Positions 34,456 through 43,624 of a DNA stretch of 64,000 nucleotides are shown piece by piece. The translations under genes and the position numbers were made by a program. Positions within the stretch are counted from its first letter, which is position 1. Each line of letters starts with the position of its first letter. Source of the stretch: Bacillota bacterium (lineage in GTDB: Bacteria; Bacillota; Clostridia; Oscillospirales; Ruminococcaceae). Location of the stretch: NCBI GenBank assembly GCA_023388515.1, contig JAEWGD010000036.1, positions 62,001 through 126,000 on the forward strand, written 5' to 3'. The notes beneath the pieces are model-generated. The model had not been told where the DNA came from. It saw nothing but the letters and a program-made list of their open reading frames with translations, and searched no databases.

Positions 34456-36069
34456 TCACTTTTCTGTAACCGCTTTATTTCTATTAATGTATTCATAAAG
34501 ATTTATGCTCCCATCGGAGTTATATGTTTTTTTAAGCTGTTCAGCAGAATTATATGTATCTGAAAATTTCCCGTCCGATGACATGATATAACTTCCATAC
34601 CACAACCCAAAAAACGACCACATAGATTTATCTCTGAACATATTGTCAATATTAGGCACAATGCCACATTCACTTATAGCCAAAAGCTTTTTAGAATCAG
34701 TTACTTTATTAAGCCATTGATACTGCTCAACACGACTTCCAAAGTCCGTTTCTCCCGTAAGATAAATATCAAGGGAGGCAATATCAAACATATTATTACT
34801 TACAGTATATTCCTTGCCCTGACCATTCCAAACCCAAATCAAATTATTAAGCTCATGGTAATAAGTCTGACGTGAATAGAGAAGCTCCCAAAGCCACTGA
34901 TAAGCTTCCGCACCCGAGCCACCCCACCAAAACCATTCGCCGCCAGCCTCATGCAATGGTCGCCACAAAACAGTAGTATCATTATCCTGTAAAATTTTCA
35001 ATTGTTCGGAAATAGCGTCAATATCCTTAATTAATGCATAACATTCAGTAGATATTTCACCATTTTTGTATAAGTCATTAATTTCATCAAGGCTTAGTGT
35101 TGCAATATCTTTAGTGGTAACAGCCTTTGACAAATTAAAATCAGACGACGCTTTATATACGCTTGCTCTGCCAATAGGGGCATTCCAGTACCACATAAGC
35201 CCAACAATACCACCCCTCTTATTCCATTCAATGCAAGCCTCAGTTTCCATTGTATCACGTTGCCCATTAAGTGAATACCCACCAATATCACTAAAACGAA
35301 TTGCAGGATATTGTTCCGTCACATCATGAACAATCTCAAGCTCAAGGTTTTTTTCACTTGATGCATACTGTCCCGTTATAATGCTCTTACCGTAACATTC
35401 AGTCAAATATTCCATCAACTCTTTTGTAGTTTGGTTTGAATTTTCATTGCAAAGACTAGGGCTTATATCATAACTTATCTCATCAAGGTTTTTATTATCT
35501 GCAATCTCAATATAATCCAAATCGAAATTCCCATCAACCTCCATGATGGAAATTTCAGCTACCCCAGCCTCTAAAAACAAACCATAAAACGTAGCCTTAA
35601 TAAATTTATCCTTTTCATTTTCTTTTATTTCAAATTCTCCAACCTTTTTACCATTAACCATCAATGCGTTTTTAACATTGCTGTTTGAAGCAACGCATAG
35701 TGTAATATCATAATGCTGTGCGGTTGCAACGTCCACCATTATTTTTAATTTATTCTCATAAGCTTTGTTAAAACCACTCACATATCCATCACCAGAAAAG
35801 CCACTTCGTTCCTCACTTATAAACAGATTCCCCATAACTTCAGAATTTTCTGCCTCAACCATTATCGAAACTTCTTCCTTATTAACATCTGGCAATGAAA
35901 TAGGATACTTTTCTGCCTTACCATTGCCTATAGAAGTGTTTTTAGATACTCCAGTACCCTCACTTATATTGTTATTATCAGTATTACTAAATTTATTATT
36001 TATGGGAGAACAGGCGTTAAAAAGCATTGCTACTGAAAGAATAAGTGTCATGAATTTAATTTTCTTCAT
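34456..36069 (-). CDS. GH26 beta-mannanase lipoprotein with N-terminal CBM35-like domain
   Basis: 537 residues from ATG 36069 (MKKIKFMTLILSVAMLFNAC). The lipobox LFNAC gives Cys20 as the anchor. A linker follows, then a CBM35-like beta-sandwich (about 65-195; MVEAENSEVMGN, SGDGYVSGFN, LDYIEIAD), then a GH26 domain (about 205-530). Catalytic residues are the acid/base Glu374 in WRPLHEAGGEWFWWG and the nucleophile Glu467 in AISECGI; W/Y-rich loops (GLMWYWNAP) line the cleft. GH26 enzymes mainly cut beta-1,4-mannan. It is tethered to the membrane and has no dockerin. The gene starts six bases after the stop of the GH95 gene, so mannan-type side chains may be trimmed by the pair. Confidence 0.93.
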   Translation of the reverse strand: MKKIKFMTLILSVAMLFNACSPINNKFSNTDNNNISEGTGVSKNTSIGNGKAEKYPISLPDVNKEEVSIMVEAENSEVMGNLFISEERSGFSGDGYVSGFNKAYENKLKIMVDVATAQHYDITLCVASNSNVKNALMVNGKKVGEFEIKENEKDKFIKATFYGLFLEAGVAEISIMEVDGNFDLDYIEIADNKNLDEISYDISPSLCNENSNQTTKELMEYLTECYGKSIITGQYASSEKNLELEIVHDVTEQYPAIRFSDIGGYSLNGQRDTMETEACIEWNKRGGIVGLMWYWNAPIGRASVYKASSDFNLSKAVTTKDIATLSLDEINDLYKNGEISTECYALIKDIDAISEQLKILQDNDTTVLWRPLHEAGGEWFWWGGSGAEAYQWLWELLYSRQTYYHELNNLIWVWNGQGKEYTVSNNMFDIASLDIYLTGETDFGSRVEQYQWLNKVTDSKKLLAISECGIVPNIDNMFRDKSMWSFFGLWYGSYIMSSDGKFSDTYNSAEQLKKTYNSDGSINLYEYINRNKAVTEK

Positions 36070-36074
36070 TGTCC

Positions 36075-38390
36075 TCAACCTCTATAAGTTACTATATACT
36101 TCTTGCCTACTTCTGTATTAACGCATAAAACTTCATTACCCGTGCCTGTTCCTATTAATTTATCCTTACAAAAAACATTAGTATTTACATTAGTTCTTAA
36201 TCCGAATGAATTTCCACTAATTGATAATATCTCAGCAGAAATCAGCTTATTATCCTCCCATTGTATACTAATCTCAAAGCCACCCCTTGCACGAAGTCCC
36301 TTTACTTCACCACTATGCCATTCCTTTGGCAATGCAGGCAAGAGATGAATTTGCCCGTTATGGCTCTGCATTAATGCCTCTACAATTCCAGCTACTCCAC
36401 CAAAGTTACCATCAATCTCAAAAGGAGGATGTGATGCAAGTAGGTTATTATTTGTTGACTTTGACAAAAGCTTTTGTATATTTTCAAAAACCATCTGTCC
36501 ATCTAACAGCCTTGCCCAAAAATTAATAATCCACGCTCTACTCCAACCAGTATGCCCACCACCATGCACAAGCCTTCTAATAAGCGTTGCTCTTGCAGCC
36601 TTTGCAAGTACGGGATTTTCTGGAGAGATTTCGTTTGATGGATATAGTGCAAAAAGCTGTGAAATATGTCTATGCCCAGCCTCAGAATCGCTATAATCCT
36701 CAAGCCATTCTTTTATCTGCCCATATTTACCAACCTCTATTTTAGGTAGCTTTTCAATCATGCATTTTAACTTATCAGCAAAAGCCTTATCCTTACCTAA
36801 AATTTCTGTGGTTTTAATCACATCATTAAATAAAGCTTTTATAATTTGCGTATCAATTGATGGTGCAACACAAAGACTTCCCTTTACTCCAGCATTTGTA
36901 ATGTAGGAATTTTCAGGTGATACTGATGGACAAGTTACAAGAGTTCCACAAGCATCCTCAACAAGAAAATCAACACAAAACTCAGCCGCTTCCTTCATCG
37001 TATCATACTTTTCAGCAAGGAAATCTAAGTCCTGAGTATATTCATAATGTTCAAATATATGCAGACATAGCCAAGCAGCACCCATAGGCCATATTGACGC
37101 AGGTGCATATATATCCTGTGGTGCAGTATCTCCCCAAATATCAGTATTGTGGTGGCATACAAACCCCTTGCAATTGTACATTTCACGAGCAGTTCTTCTG
37201 CCGTCCTCACGAATTTTCTCAATATGCTCAATCAAAGGCATATGACATTCAGAAAGATTACAGCTCTCAGCACACCAGTAATTCATCTGGGTATTAATGT
37301 TAAGGCAATAGCGACTGCCCCACTTAGGACGCATATCCTTATTCCATATCCCTTGTAAATTCATAGGGAGAGTACCTCTGCGACTTGCTGAAATCATAAG
37401 ATAACGCCCATAATTGAAATAAAGCTCCGTTAACTTATTATCATATCTAACACTGCCTTGATCAGCTTCACCAAATCCATTATTGCTAAGTCTTAATATC
37501 CTTTTTTCAGTTGAACGTTCTGATTCACCCTCACTATTATCGCAAAGGGAAAGACTCGTCCTATTAAAAAGCTCCTGATAGTCTTCAATATGTCTATTTT
37601 TCAATTCCGAATATTCACAAGACAAAGCGTTCTGAACATCATTCAAAGTACCTGTTACATAATCACCTATTCGATACCCCGTCTGAACACCAACAACAAG
37701 CATTACTTCATCAGCGTTATCAACACAAAGACTTCCACCAAGCGTATAAACCTTTCCACCCTTTGAGGTTGCAGACATTGCGGCTGAAAAGAAAATTCCA
37801 TCAGCACTTCCACTACCAGCAGTTAAAATCAACGTATTACTGTTATATGGGCGATTATCGTCATAAAGGTTATAAGCTCTGTCAAGCCTTGTAGATATAG
37901 TTATTGAGGCTGGTTTATCTGCTGTTATATGTATAACAAGCACATTATCAGGATATGATGCAAAAACCTCCCTAACATACTTCACGCCACCTGAAGTAAA
38001 TTCAGTTGTACATACAGCATTTTCTAAATCAAGATAACGCTTATACCCCTCATATTCGCGAACATTTTTCATGCTAATATACAAATCACCAAGTGGAAGA
38101 TAATGCCTGGAATCAGCACCAACTCCAGTCATTGTTTTCATCGCTAAATCTTCAGCCTCTTTTATCCTACCATCAAACAACATTCCACGAACATTATTTA
38201 AGTTATCACTAGCGTCAGGATTAATCCTATGTCTTTTGCCCCCCGACCAAATTGATTCCTCATTTAGGTTTATCAGTTCCTCATCAACTCTGCCGTAAAC
38301 CATTCCACCAATTCTTCCATTTCCAACAGGCAACGCACTATTAAAATCTATTGCTGAACTTTTATACCATAAAACTGCGCTTGTATTCAT
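36075..38390 (-). CDS. GH95 family glycoside hydrolase (alpha-L-fucosidase-like)
   Basis: 771 residues, full length for GH95. The N-terminal beta domain opens with LWYKSSAIDFNSALPVGNGR and NLNEESIWSGG. The (alpha/alpha)6 catalytic domain shows NLQGIWNKDMRPKWGSRYCL, NINTQMNYWCAESCNL, HTGWSRAWIINFWARLLDG and IDGNFGGVAGIVEAL, all hallmark blocks. The family removes alpha-1,2-L-fucose or alpha-L-galactose by an inverting mechanism. No signal peptide is present, so it probably acts in the cytoplasm on imported oligosaccharides. GGAGG lies before the ATG. The GH26 gene follows immediately, indicating co-transcription. Confidence 0.93.
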   Translation of the reverse strand: MNTSAVLWYKSSAIDFNSALPVGNGRIGGMVYGRVDEELINLNEESIWSGGKRHRINPDASDNLNNVRGMLFDGRIKEAEDLAMKTMTGVGADSRHYLPLGDLYISMKNVREYEGYKRYLDLENAVCTTEFTSGGVKYVREVFASYPDNVLVIHITADKPASITISTRLDRAYNLYDDNRPYNSNTLILTAGSGSADGIFFSAAMSATSKGGKVYTLGGSLCVDNADEVMLVVGVQTGYRIGDYVTGTLNDVQNALSCEYSELKNRHIEDYQELFNRTSLSLCDNSEGESERSTEKRILRLSNNGFGEADQGSVRYDNKLTELYFNYGRYLMISASRRGTLPMNLQGIWNKDMRPKWGSRYCLNINTQMNYWCAESCNLSECHMPLIEHIEKIREDGRRTAREMYNCKGFVCHHNTDIWGDTAPQDIYAPASIWPMGAAWLCLHIFEHYEYTQDLDFLAEKYDTMKEAAEFCVDFLVEDACGTLVTCPSVSPENSYITNAGVKGSLCVAPSIDTQIIKALFNDVIKTTEILGKDKAFADKLKCMIEKLPKIEVGKYGQIKEWLEDYSDSEAGHRHISQLFALYPSNEISPENPVLAKAARATLIRRLVHGGGHTGWSRAWIINFWARLLDGQMVFENIQKLLSKSTNNNLLASHPPFEIDGNFGGVAGIVEALMQSHNGQIHLLPALPKEWHSGEVKGLRARGGFEISIQWEDNKLISAEILSISGNSFGLRTNVNTNVFCKDKLIGTGTGNEVLCVNTEVGKKYIVTYRG

Positions 38391-38621
38391 TGCAGTTCCT
38401 CCATATATTTTTATTTTTATTAATATCTGTTAAATCATTAGAATTTTTCTCATATTTCAATGCTTATTTCTAGCAAATGTTTTTTAAAATTTCCCTTTGT
38501 ATACCTTTATTAATATTATCATATTTTTCACATATTTACAATGCTTATTAACAAATTAATTCAGCTTTTTTATTAGACAATAATTTAATATTTTAAAAAA
38601 GAAAAATGCTATTATATATAT

Positions 38622-38650
38622 TTGATTAATTCTAACTTTTGGTTTATAAT
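38622..38650 (+). promoter_or_regulatory. Promoter for the metallophosphoesterase gene
   Basis: TTGATT (38622-38627), 17-base spacer, TATAAT (38645-38650). The ATG used (38685) lies 34 bases downstream. Confidence 0.75.
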
Positions 38651-38684
38651 AATAACTAACTTAAAGTTTGATGAGGTGAGCCAA

Positions 38685-39527
38685 ATGGAAATTGCACTTG
38701 CGATATTGCTTTTATTTTTCGTATATCTTATCGTTGACAATAATAACCTTTGGATTACAAAGCAAAATCTTGTTTTCGATACTTTGCCTGAAGAATTTGA
38801 TGGAGTAAAAATAATTCAGCTTGCTGATTTGCACACCAAAACCTTTGGTAAAAATAATAATCGACTTATTAAAGCTGTGAAAAAGCAATTACCCGACTAT
38901 ATTTTACTATGTGGCGATATGGTTAGCCGTGACTGTACAGATTTTACAGCTATTGAGAATTTACTCCGTAGTCTAGCTGAAATATGTCCTGTTTATTACT
39001 CTCTTGGAAACCATGAAATTGATATGTCAGCCGATATGAAGAGTGAACTCTTTACTGCTATAAAAAGAGCAAGCGTTACTCTACTGAACAACGAAACCAA
39101 TACTATAAAAAAAGGTAAAAGCTCAATACGAATTGTGGGTGCGTCGCTTTTAAGAGAAAACTATCGTTGTAAGGCTACTGGATATAAGGAACTTAGGAGT
39201 TATGAATTATCCGATTTAGATAATGCAATTGGCTCAAAACAGGGGTTTACAATCCTCCTTGCACATAATCCTTTCTTTGCTCAAACATATTTCAAATGGG
39301 GTGCTGAATTAATCTTATCAGGGCATGTTCATGGTGGCGTTATACGTTTGCCGTTCATTGGAGGGTTACTTTCCCCCGAACGAAAATTCTTCCCCAAATA
39401 CTCTAAAGGAATTTACACCCGTTCATCATCTTCAATGTCAGTATCAAGAGGACTCGGCAAGCTTAGAATATTCAATCCACCTGAAATCGTGCTTATTAAA
39501 TTGAATAAAACTAATGATGAAGCGTAG
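38685..39527 (+). CDS. Membrane-anchored metallophosphoesterase (YaeI/YkuE-like)
   Basis: 280 residues from ATG 38685 (MEIALAILLLFFVYLIV), with GAGGTGAG upstream; the reading from 38622 would begin in the promoter. One N-terminal membrane helix (3-19) is followed by a calcineurin-type domain with metal ligands in QLADLHTKTFG, LLCGDMVSRD, YSLGNHEI, LAHNPFF and SGHVHGGVIRLP. This class is related to UDP-2,3-diacylglucosamine and other lipid-linked phosphodiesterases; in Gram-positives its substrate is unknown. It seems to be transcribed alone, with SpoVAC following about 70 bases later. Confidence 0.92.
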   Translation: MEIALAILLLFFVYLIVDNNNLWITKQNLVFDTLPEEFDGVKIIQLADLHTKTFGKNNNRLIKAVKKQLPDYILLCGDMVSRDCTDFTAIENLLRSLAEICPVYYSLGNHEIDMSADMKSELFTAIKRASVTLLNNETNTIKKGKSSIRIVGASLLRENYRCKATGYKELRSYELSDLDNAIGSKQGFTILLAHNPFFAQTYFKWGAELILSGHVHGGVIRLPFIGGLLSPERKFFPKYSKGIYTRSSSSMSVSRGLGKLRIFNPPEIVLIKLNKTNDEA

Positions 39528-39599
39528 CTGTTTCCAAAAAATACTATGTTTCAAAAAAGAAATATTGGTTATAATAATCCTTGAAAAGGAGGTATTATT

Positions 39600-40037
39600 A
39601 TGTCTATTTCTAATCAACAATATGACCAGATGGTTAAAACTGCTTCACCCCCTTCAAAAAGCACAAGAAATATACCTATTGCTTTTTTAGTCGGTGGAAT
39701 TATCTGTGCAATCGGACAAGCGGTGTTAAAAATTTTTGAAAACTATAATTTTGATAAGGTATCAGCTGGTGCATGGGTTTCAATAATTCTTATTCTTGCA
39801 AGTGCAATTCTTACTGGCTTTGGCTTGTATGAAAAAATCGCTAATTATGCAGGTGCTGGAACTCTTGTGCCTATAACAGGCTTTGCAAACTCCGTTGTAT
39901 CGCCAGCACTTGAATCCAAAACAGAGGGTTATGTTCTTGGCGTTGGTGCGAAAGTTTTCACAATTGCAGGACCTGTTATACTATATGGAACTGTCGCCTC
40001 TATCGTTTATGGGCTTGTCTATTATTTCTTTTTATAA
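39600..40037 (+). CDS. spoVAC: Stage V sporulation protein AC
   Basis: 145 residues with four hydrophobic segments (about 27-45, 58-75, 85-105, 116-142). Family signature: AFLVGGIICAIGQ, LTGFGLYEKIANYAGAGT, VPITGFANSVVSPALESKTEG and VLGVGAKVFTIAGPVILYG. SpoVAC forms a mechanosensitive channel in the spore inner membrane that carries dipicolinic acid. The usual partners spoVAD and spoVAEB are not adjacent. GAAAAGGAGG precedes the ATG and a good terminator follows, so it is a one-gene unit. Its presence suggests spore formation or an ancestor that formed spores. Confidence 0.93.
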   Translation: MSISNQQYDQMVKTASPPSKSTRNIPIAFLVGGIICAIGQAVLKIFENYNFDKVSAGAWVSIILILASAILTGFGLYEKIANYAGAGTLVPITGFANSVVSPALESKTEGYVLGVGAKVFTIAGPVILYGTVASIVYGLVYYFFL

Positions 40038-40058
40038 TTATGTCATGTTTTATCGTAA

Positions 40059-40091
40059 AAAAGCGGTTCAGATTTTACCTGTACCGCTTTT
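40059..40091 (+). terminator. Terminator after spoVAC
   Basis: Stem aaaagcggt / accgctttt with a 15-base loop, then TGATAATTTTTT. Confidence 0.82.
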
Positions 40092-40182
40092 GATAATTTT
40101 TTCCATTAAACTCTTGAATTATTATAAAAAAAGGTTTATAATTTACTTAGACTTATAATAATTGAGATTGGATTGATTATTT

Positions 40183-40662
40183 ATGCTGAAAGGGATACTT
40201 AATAACAAGGTTTGTGCTGAATGTAAAGTCTGCTGTGCCTTTGATAGATATGATGTTTGGGAAACACCACTACTTACTCCTGCTGTTGCTGAACAGGTGA
40301 TTAATTTTAATCCCGATATAAGACTTATTAAAAAAGAGAATACTTATTGCTTTAAAATAGAGGAATTAAATGAGAATGAGCTTTTTTACTGCCCTGTGCT
40401 TAACCATGATAAAGGCTGTGTCTTGGGCGAAGAAAAGCCTTTCGATTGCCAAATATGGCCTTACAGAATTATGAACCTTAACGGGAAACGGGTAATAACG
40501 ATTTCTCCCATCTGCAATGAAATGTATGATTGCCCATTAAGCAAGCTAATTAGCTTTCTCAAAACCGAATTGCTTGATAAAATAATTACTTATGCCGACA
40601 CCTTTCCAGAAGCTGTTAAACCCTATGATAATCTATACCCTATTCTATATGTTGAGGATTAA
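40183..40662 (+). CDS. YkgJ-family cysteine cluster protein
   Basis: 159 residues, soluble. The Cys cluster C-x2-C-x2-CC in KVCAECKVCCAF is followed by YCPVLNHDKGCVLGEEKPFDC and ICNEMYDCP, giving the full set expected of the UPF0153/YkgJ zinc- or iron-binding fold. The biochemical role of the family is not established. The gene has its own terminator-bounded space between spoVAC and spoVT, and no partner is suggested by context. Confidence 0.85.
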   Translation: MLKGILNNKVCAECKVCCAFDRYDVWETPLLTPAVAEQVINFNPDIRLIKKENTYCFKIEELNENELFYCPVLNHDKGCVLGEEKPFDCQIWPYRIMNLNGKRVITISPICNEMYDCPLSKLISFLKTELLDKIITYADTFPEAVKPYDNLYPILYVED

Positions 40663-40841
40663 ATTCCTTAATTTTATCACCAAATTTTACATTGTAAATT
40701 TTATAACCATAATATAAAATTTATGTATAATTCGCTCTTAAAGGCAAACAATAGAAAAGCAACCCTGCTTATACTTTTTAGATTATATTTTTTGCCGTGT
40801 GAAACCATGTATCATATCAATGTATTTTGGAGGTATTATTA

Positions 40842-41387
40842 ATGAAAGCTACTGGAATTGTAAGAAGAATTGATGACCTTGGGCGTGTAGTTATTCCCAA
40901 GGAAATAAGACGAACTATGAGAATTCGTGAAGGCGACCCTCTTGAAATCTATACTAGCAATGATGGAGAGGTTATATTTAAAAAATACTCTGCTATTAAC
41001 GAAATGTCCGATAATGCAACACAGGTTGCAGATATTATGTATAAGCTTGCTGGTTGTCCTGTTGTAGTTTTTGATAGGGACCATGTTGTAGCCGTTGCTG
41101 GTTTTCAAAGAAAAGAATTTATTGAGCGTCGTGCATCAGCACAGCTTGAGGATTTGATGACAAACCGTAAACAACATTGTGCTACTGGAGAAGATGACTC
41201 AAGATTTATTCCTGTTGAGGGTATTGACAAGGGTGCTATTGCCTGTCAACCTATAATATCCTCAGGCGATGTTATAGGGGCTGTTGCTTTTATGGAAGCA
41301 GATGAAAACACTAGAACAGCTACTGATCTTCAACTCAGCTTAATTCAGGCATCTACCCAGTTTCTTGGGAAGCAGGTTGAAGGGTAG
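40842..41387 (+). CDS. spoVT: Stage V sporulation protein T (AbrB-type regulator with GAF domain)
   Basis: 181 residues from ATG 40842 (MKATGIVRRIDDLGRVVIPK), with TGGAGGTA upstream. The N-terminal swapped-hairpin AbrB DNA-binding domain (1-50; RVVIPKEIRRTMRIREGDPLEIY) is followed by a C-terminal GAF domain (about 55-178; VAVAGFQRKEFIERRASAQ, ACQPIISSGDVIGAVAF). SpoVT tunes forespore (sigma-G) genes in spore formers. Length and domain order match the Bacillus protein. It is flanked by a terminator on its 3' side and does not sit in a sporulation operon. Confidence 0.93.
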   Translation: MKATGIVRRIDDLGRVVIPKEIRRTMRIREGDPLEIYTSNDGEVIFKKYSAINEMSDNATQVADIMYKLAGCPVVVFDRDHVVAVAGFQRKEFIERRASAQLEDLMTNRKQHCATGEDDSRFIPVEGIDKGAIACQPIISSGDVIGAVAFMEADENTRTATDLQLSLIQASTQFLGKQVEG

Positions 41388-41407
41388 CTATAAAAATTTA
41401 CACAGGA

Positions 41408-41442
41408 AAACAACACCCAAGCCTGACGGTTTGAGTGTTGTT
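41408..41442 (+). terminator. Terminator after spoVT
   Basis: Stem aacaacacccaa / ttgagtgttgtt (one G-T/C mismatch region) followed by TGATTTTATATT. Confidence 0.78.
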
Positions 41443-41541
41443 TGATTTTATATTGCTTTAAAATGTCAATGTAATACTCAAGAACGGTTGAATTCATAAC
41501 ACATGGTTATAGTTAATGTTGAAAGTTTTATAGTATAATGA

Positions 41542-41570
41542 TTGATTTTCAAAAAAAATTCTGATATAAT
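41542..41570 (+). promoter_or_regulatory. Promoter for the manA operon
   Basis: TTGATT (41542-41547), 17-base spacer, TATAAT (41565-41570). The TTG start at 41616 lies 45 bases downstream. The same TTGATT-17-TATAAT layout occurs at 38622. Confidence 0.75.
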
Positions 41571-41615
41571 GATAGTGTTAGTAAAGTATTGAAATTAAAT
41601 TGTGGAGGTGCTTTC

Positions 41616-42587
41616 TTGGAAGCATTAAAGCTTATACCTGAATTTAAGGATTATATTTGGGGTGGAACAAAACTCCGTGATGAATATAATAAAAAATGTG
41701 ATTATAAGAAAATAGCTGAAAGTTGGGAGCTGTCTTGCCATAAAGACGGTAATTCGGTAATTGAAAATGGTGAGTATTCTGGCTTTTCACTTGCAGAATA
41801 TATCGAAAAAGTCGGCAAGAAAGTGCTTGGAAGTGCTTGTGATAGGTTTGAAAGCTTTCCTATTCTTATAAAGCTGATTGACGCTAAGGACAACCTTTCA
41901 GTTCAGGTTCACCCCGATAATGACTATGCTATGAGGGTTGAGGGTGAGTATGGCAAGACTGAAATGTGGTATATTGTTGATTGTGATGAGGGTGCAAGCT
42001 TGCTCTATGGCTTTAATAAAAATATCACAAAAGATGAGTTTAGGGAGCATATTGAAAACAACAGTTTGCTTGAGGTTGCTAATAGCGTGAATGTGAAAAA
42101 AGGTAATGTGTTTTTTATTGAGGCTGGCACATTACACGCAATAGGCAAAGGAATTCTTATTGCTGAGATACAGCAAAATTCAAATACAACATATAGAATT
42201 TACGATTATGGGCGAGTCGGAAATGATGGCAAGCCAAGAGAATTACATATTGACAAGGCAGTTGAGGTTACGGATTTATGTCCTGCTAAGGAATATCCTG
42301 AACAGCCTGTTGAAAAGTATGATGGGTATAATATGAAGTTGCTTTCTTCATGTGAATACTTTTCAGTATATAATATTGAATTAAAAAGCAAGGCTTTGCT
42401 TAATGCAGATAAAATCTCATTTAATAGTATTCTTATACTTGATGGTGAGGGAACGCTGAACGGACTTGCTGAAAACAGTAACTCAATTTCATTTAAAAAA
42501 GGTGATAGCATTTTTATTCCTGCTGAATTTGGAGAGTATGAAATTATTGGGAAAGCAAATATTATTTATACAGGTATTGGAATTTAA
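41616..42587 (+). CDS. manA: Mannose-6-phosphate isomerase, class I
   Basis: 323 residues, starting most likely at TTG 41616 (MEALKLIPEFKDYIWGGTKL), with TGGAGGTG seven bases upstream. It is a cupin-fold zinc enzyme, with zinc ligands in SVQVHPDNDYA, KTEMWYIVDCDEG and EAGTLHAIGKGILIAEIQQ. It interconverts mannose-6-P and fructose-6-P, feeding mannan breakdown products into glycolysis or mannose into surface polymers. It heads a plus-strand run with a ROK kinase 38 bases downstream, consistent with sugar phosphate supply, and the GH26 mannanase lies in the same window. Confidence 0.95.
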   Translation: MEALKLIPEFKDYIWGGTKLRDEYNKKCDYKKIAESWELSCHKDGNSVIENGEYSGFSLAEYIEKVGKKVLGSACDRFESFPILIKLIDAKDNLSVQVHPDNDYAMRVEGEYGKTEMWYIVDCDEGASLLYGFNKNITKDEFREHIENNSLLEVANSVNVKKGNVFFIEAGTLHAIGKGILIAEIQQNSNTTYRIYDYGRVGNDGKPRELHIDKAVEVTDLCPAKEYPEQPVEKYDGYNMKLLSSCEYFSVYNIELKSKALLNADKISFNSILILDGEGTLNGLAENSNSISFKKGDSIFIPAEFGEYEIIGKANIIYTGIGI

Positions 42588-42625
42588 GACTTATTACGTT
42601 AAAATTAATTTACGGAGGATTATTT

Positions 42626-43582
42626 ATGAAGTATTATGTTGGAATTGACTTGGGTGGAACTAATATCGTTGCTGGGGTTGTGAATGATAATTATGAAATA
42701 ATCGCAAAGGCTAGCACTAAAACGAATTGCCCTAGACCTGATAAGGAAATCGCTGATGATATGGCAATGGTTGCTCTTAACGCAATAAGCAACGCTAATC
42801 TGACTGTTGGTGATATTGAATGGATTGGAGTGGGTGCTCCTGGAATTGCTAATAATAAAACTGGTGTTATTGAATACTCCAACAATTTGGGTTTTGTAAA
42901 TACTCCTATGGTGAAGTACATACAAAACCATATTAAAAAGCCTATTTTCATTGAAAATGACGCAAATGCTGCTGCTTATGGCGAATTTGTTGCTGGTGCT
43001 GCTAAGGGTGCTAATAATGCTGTATGTATTACTCTTGGAACTGGCGTTGGTGGTGGAATTGTTATTGATGGTAAAATTTATTCTGGCTCAAATTCTGCTG
43101 GTGCTGAAATTGGTCATACAGTTATTTCCGTTGACGGTCCTCAATGCTCATGTGGAAGAAAAGGCTGTTTTGAGGTGTTTTCATCTGCAACAGGACTTAT
43201 TCGCATGACTAAAGAGGCTATGGAGTTGAATAAAGACAGCCTTATGTGGACATTTGCTGATGAAAGAAACGGAAAGGTTTCAGCTAAGACTTCGTTTGAT
43301 GGTATGAGAGTTGGCGATAAGACTGCAATAGAGGTTGTGGATAAATATATTAAGTACCTTGCAACTGGTATTACGAATGTTATAAATATATTCCAACCTG
43401 ATGTTCTTTGTATCGGTGGTGGTGTGTGCAACGAGGGCGATACACTGCTTTTGCCTGTAAAAGAATTGGTTGCTAAAGAGGTTTATACTAAAAATTCAGA
43501 AAAGAATACAGCCATTGTTATTGCAAAGCTTGGAAATGATGCTGGAATTCTCGGTGCAGCTTTTCTAGGGCAAGCAAACTAG
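42626..43582 (+). CDS. ROK-family glucokinase
   Basis: 318 residues. The ATP-phosphate motif YVGIDLGGTNIVAGVV is at the N-terminus, the sugar-binding ENDANAAAYGEF follows, then TLGTGVGGGIVIDGKI and the ROK zinc motif GPQCSCGRKGCFEVFSS (C-x-CG-x2-GC). This combination is that of bacterial ROK glucokinases, which phosphorylate glucose and sometimes mannose at C6. ACGGAGGA precedes the ATG. It lies between manA and ilvD with short gaps. Confidence 0.93.
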   Translation: MKYYVGIDLGGTNIVAGVVNDNYEIIAKASTKTNCPRPDKEIADDMAMVALNAISNANLTVGDIEWIGVGAPGIANNKTGVIEYSNNLGFVNTPMVKYIQNHIKKPIFIENDANAAAYGEFVAGAAKGANNAVCITLGTGVGGGIVIDGKIYSGSNSAGAEIGHTVISVDGPQCSCGRKGCFEVFSSATGLIRMTKEAMELNKDSLMWTFADERNGKVSAKTSFDGMRVGDKTAIEVVDKYIKYLATGITNVINIFQPDVLCIGGGVCNEGDTLLLPVKELVAKEVYTKNSEKNTAIVIAKLGNDAGILGAAFLGQAN

Positions 43583-43624
43583 CTTTATTATGATGACAAA
43601 TACTATAAATTAGGAGGGTTTAAT

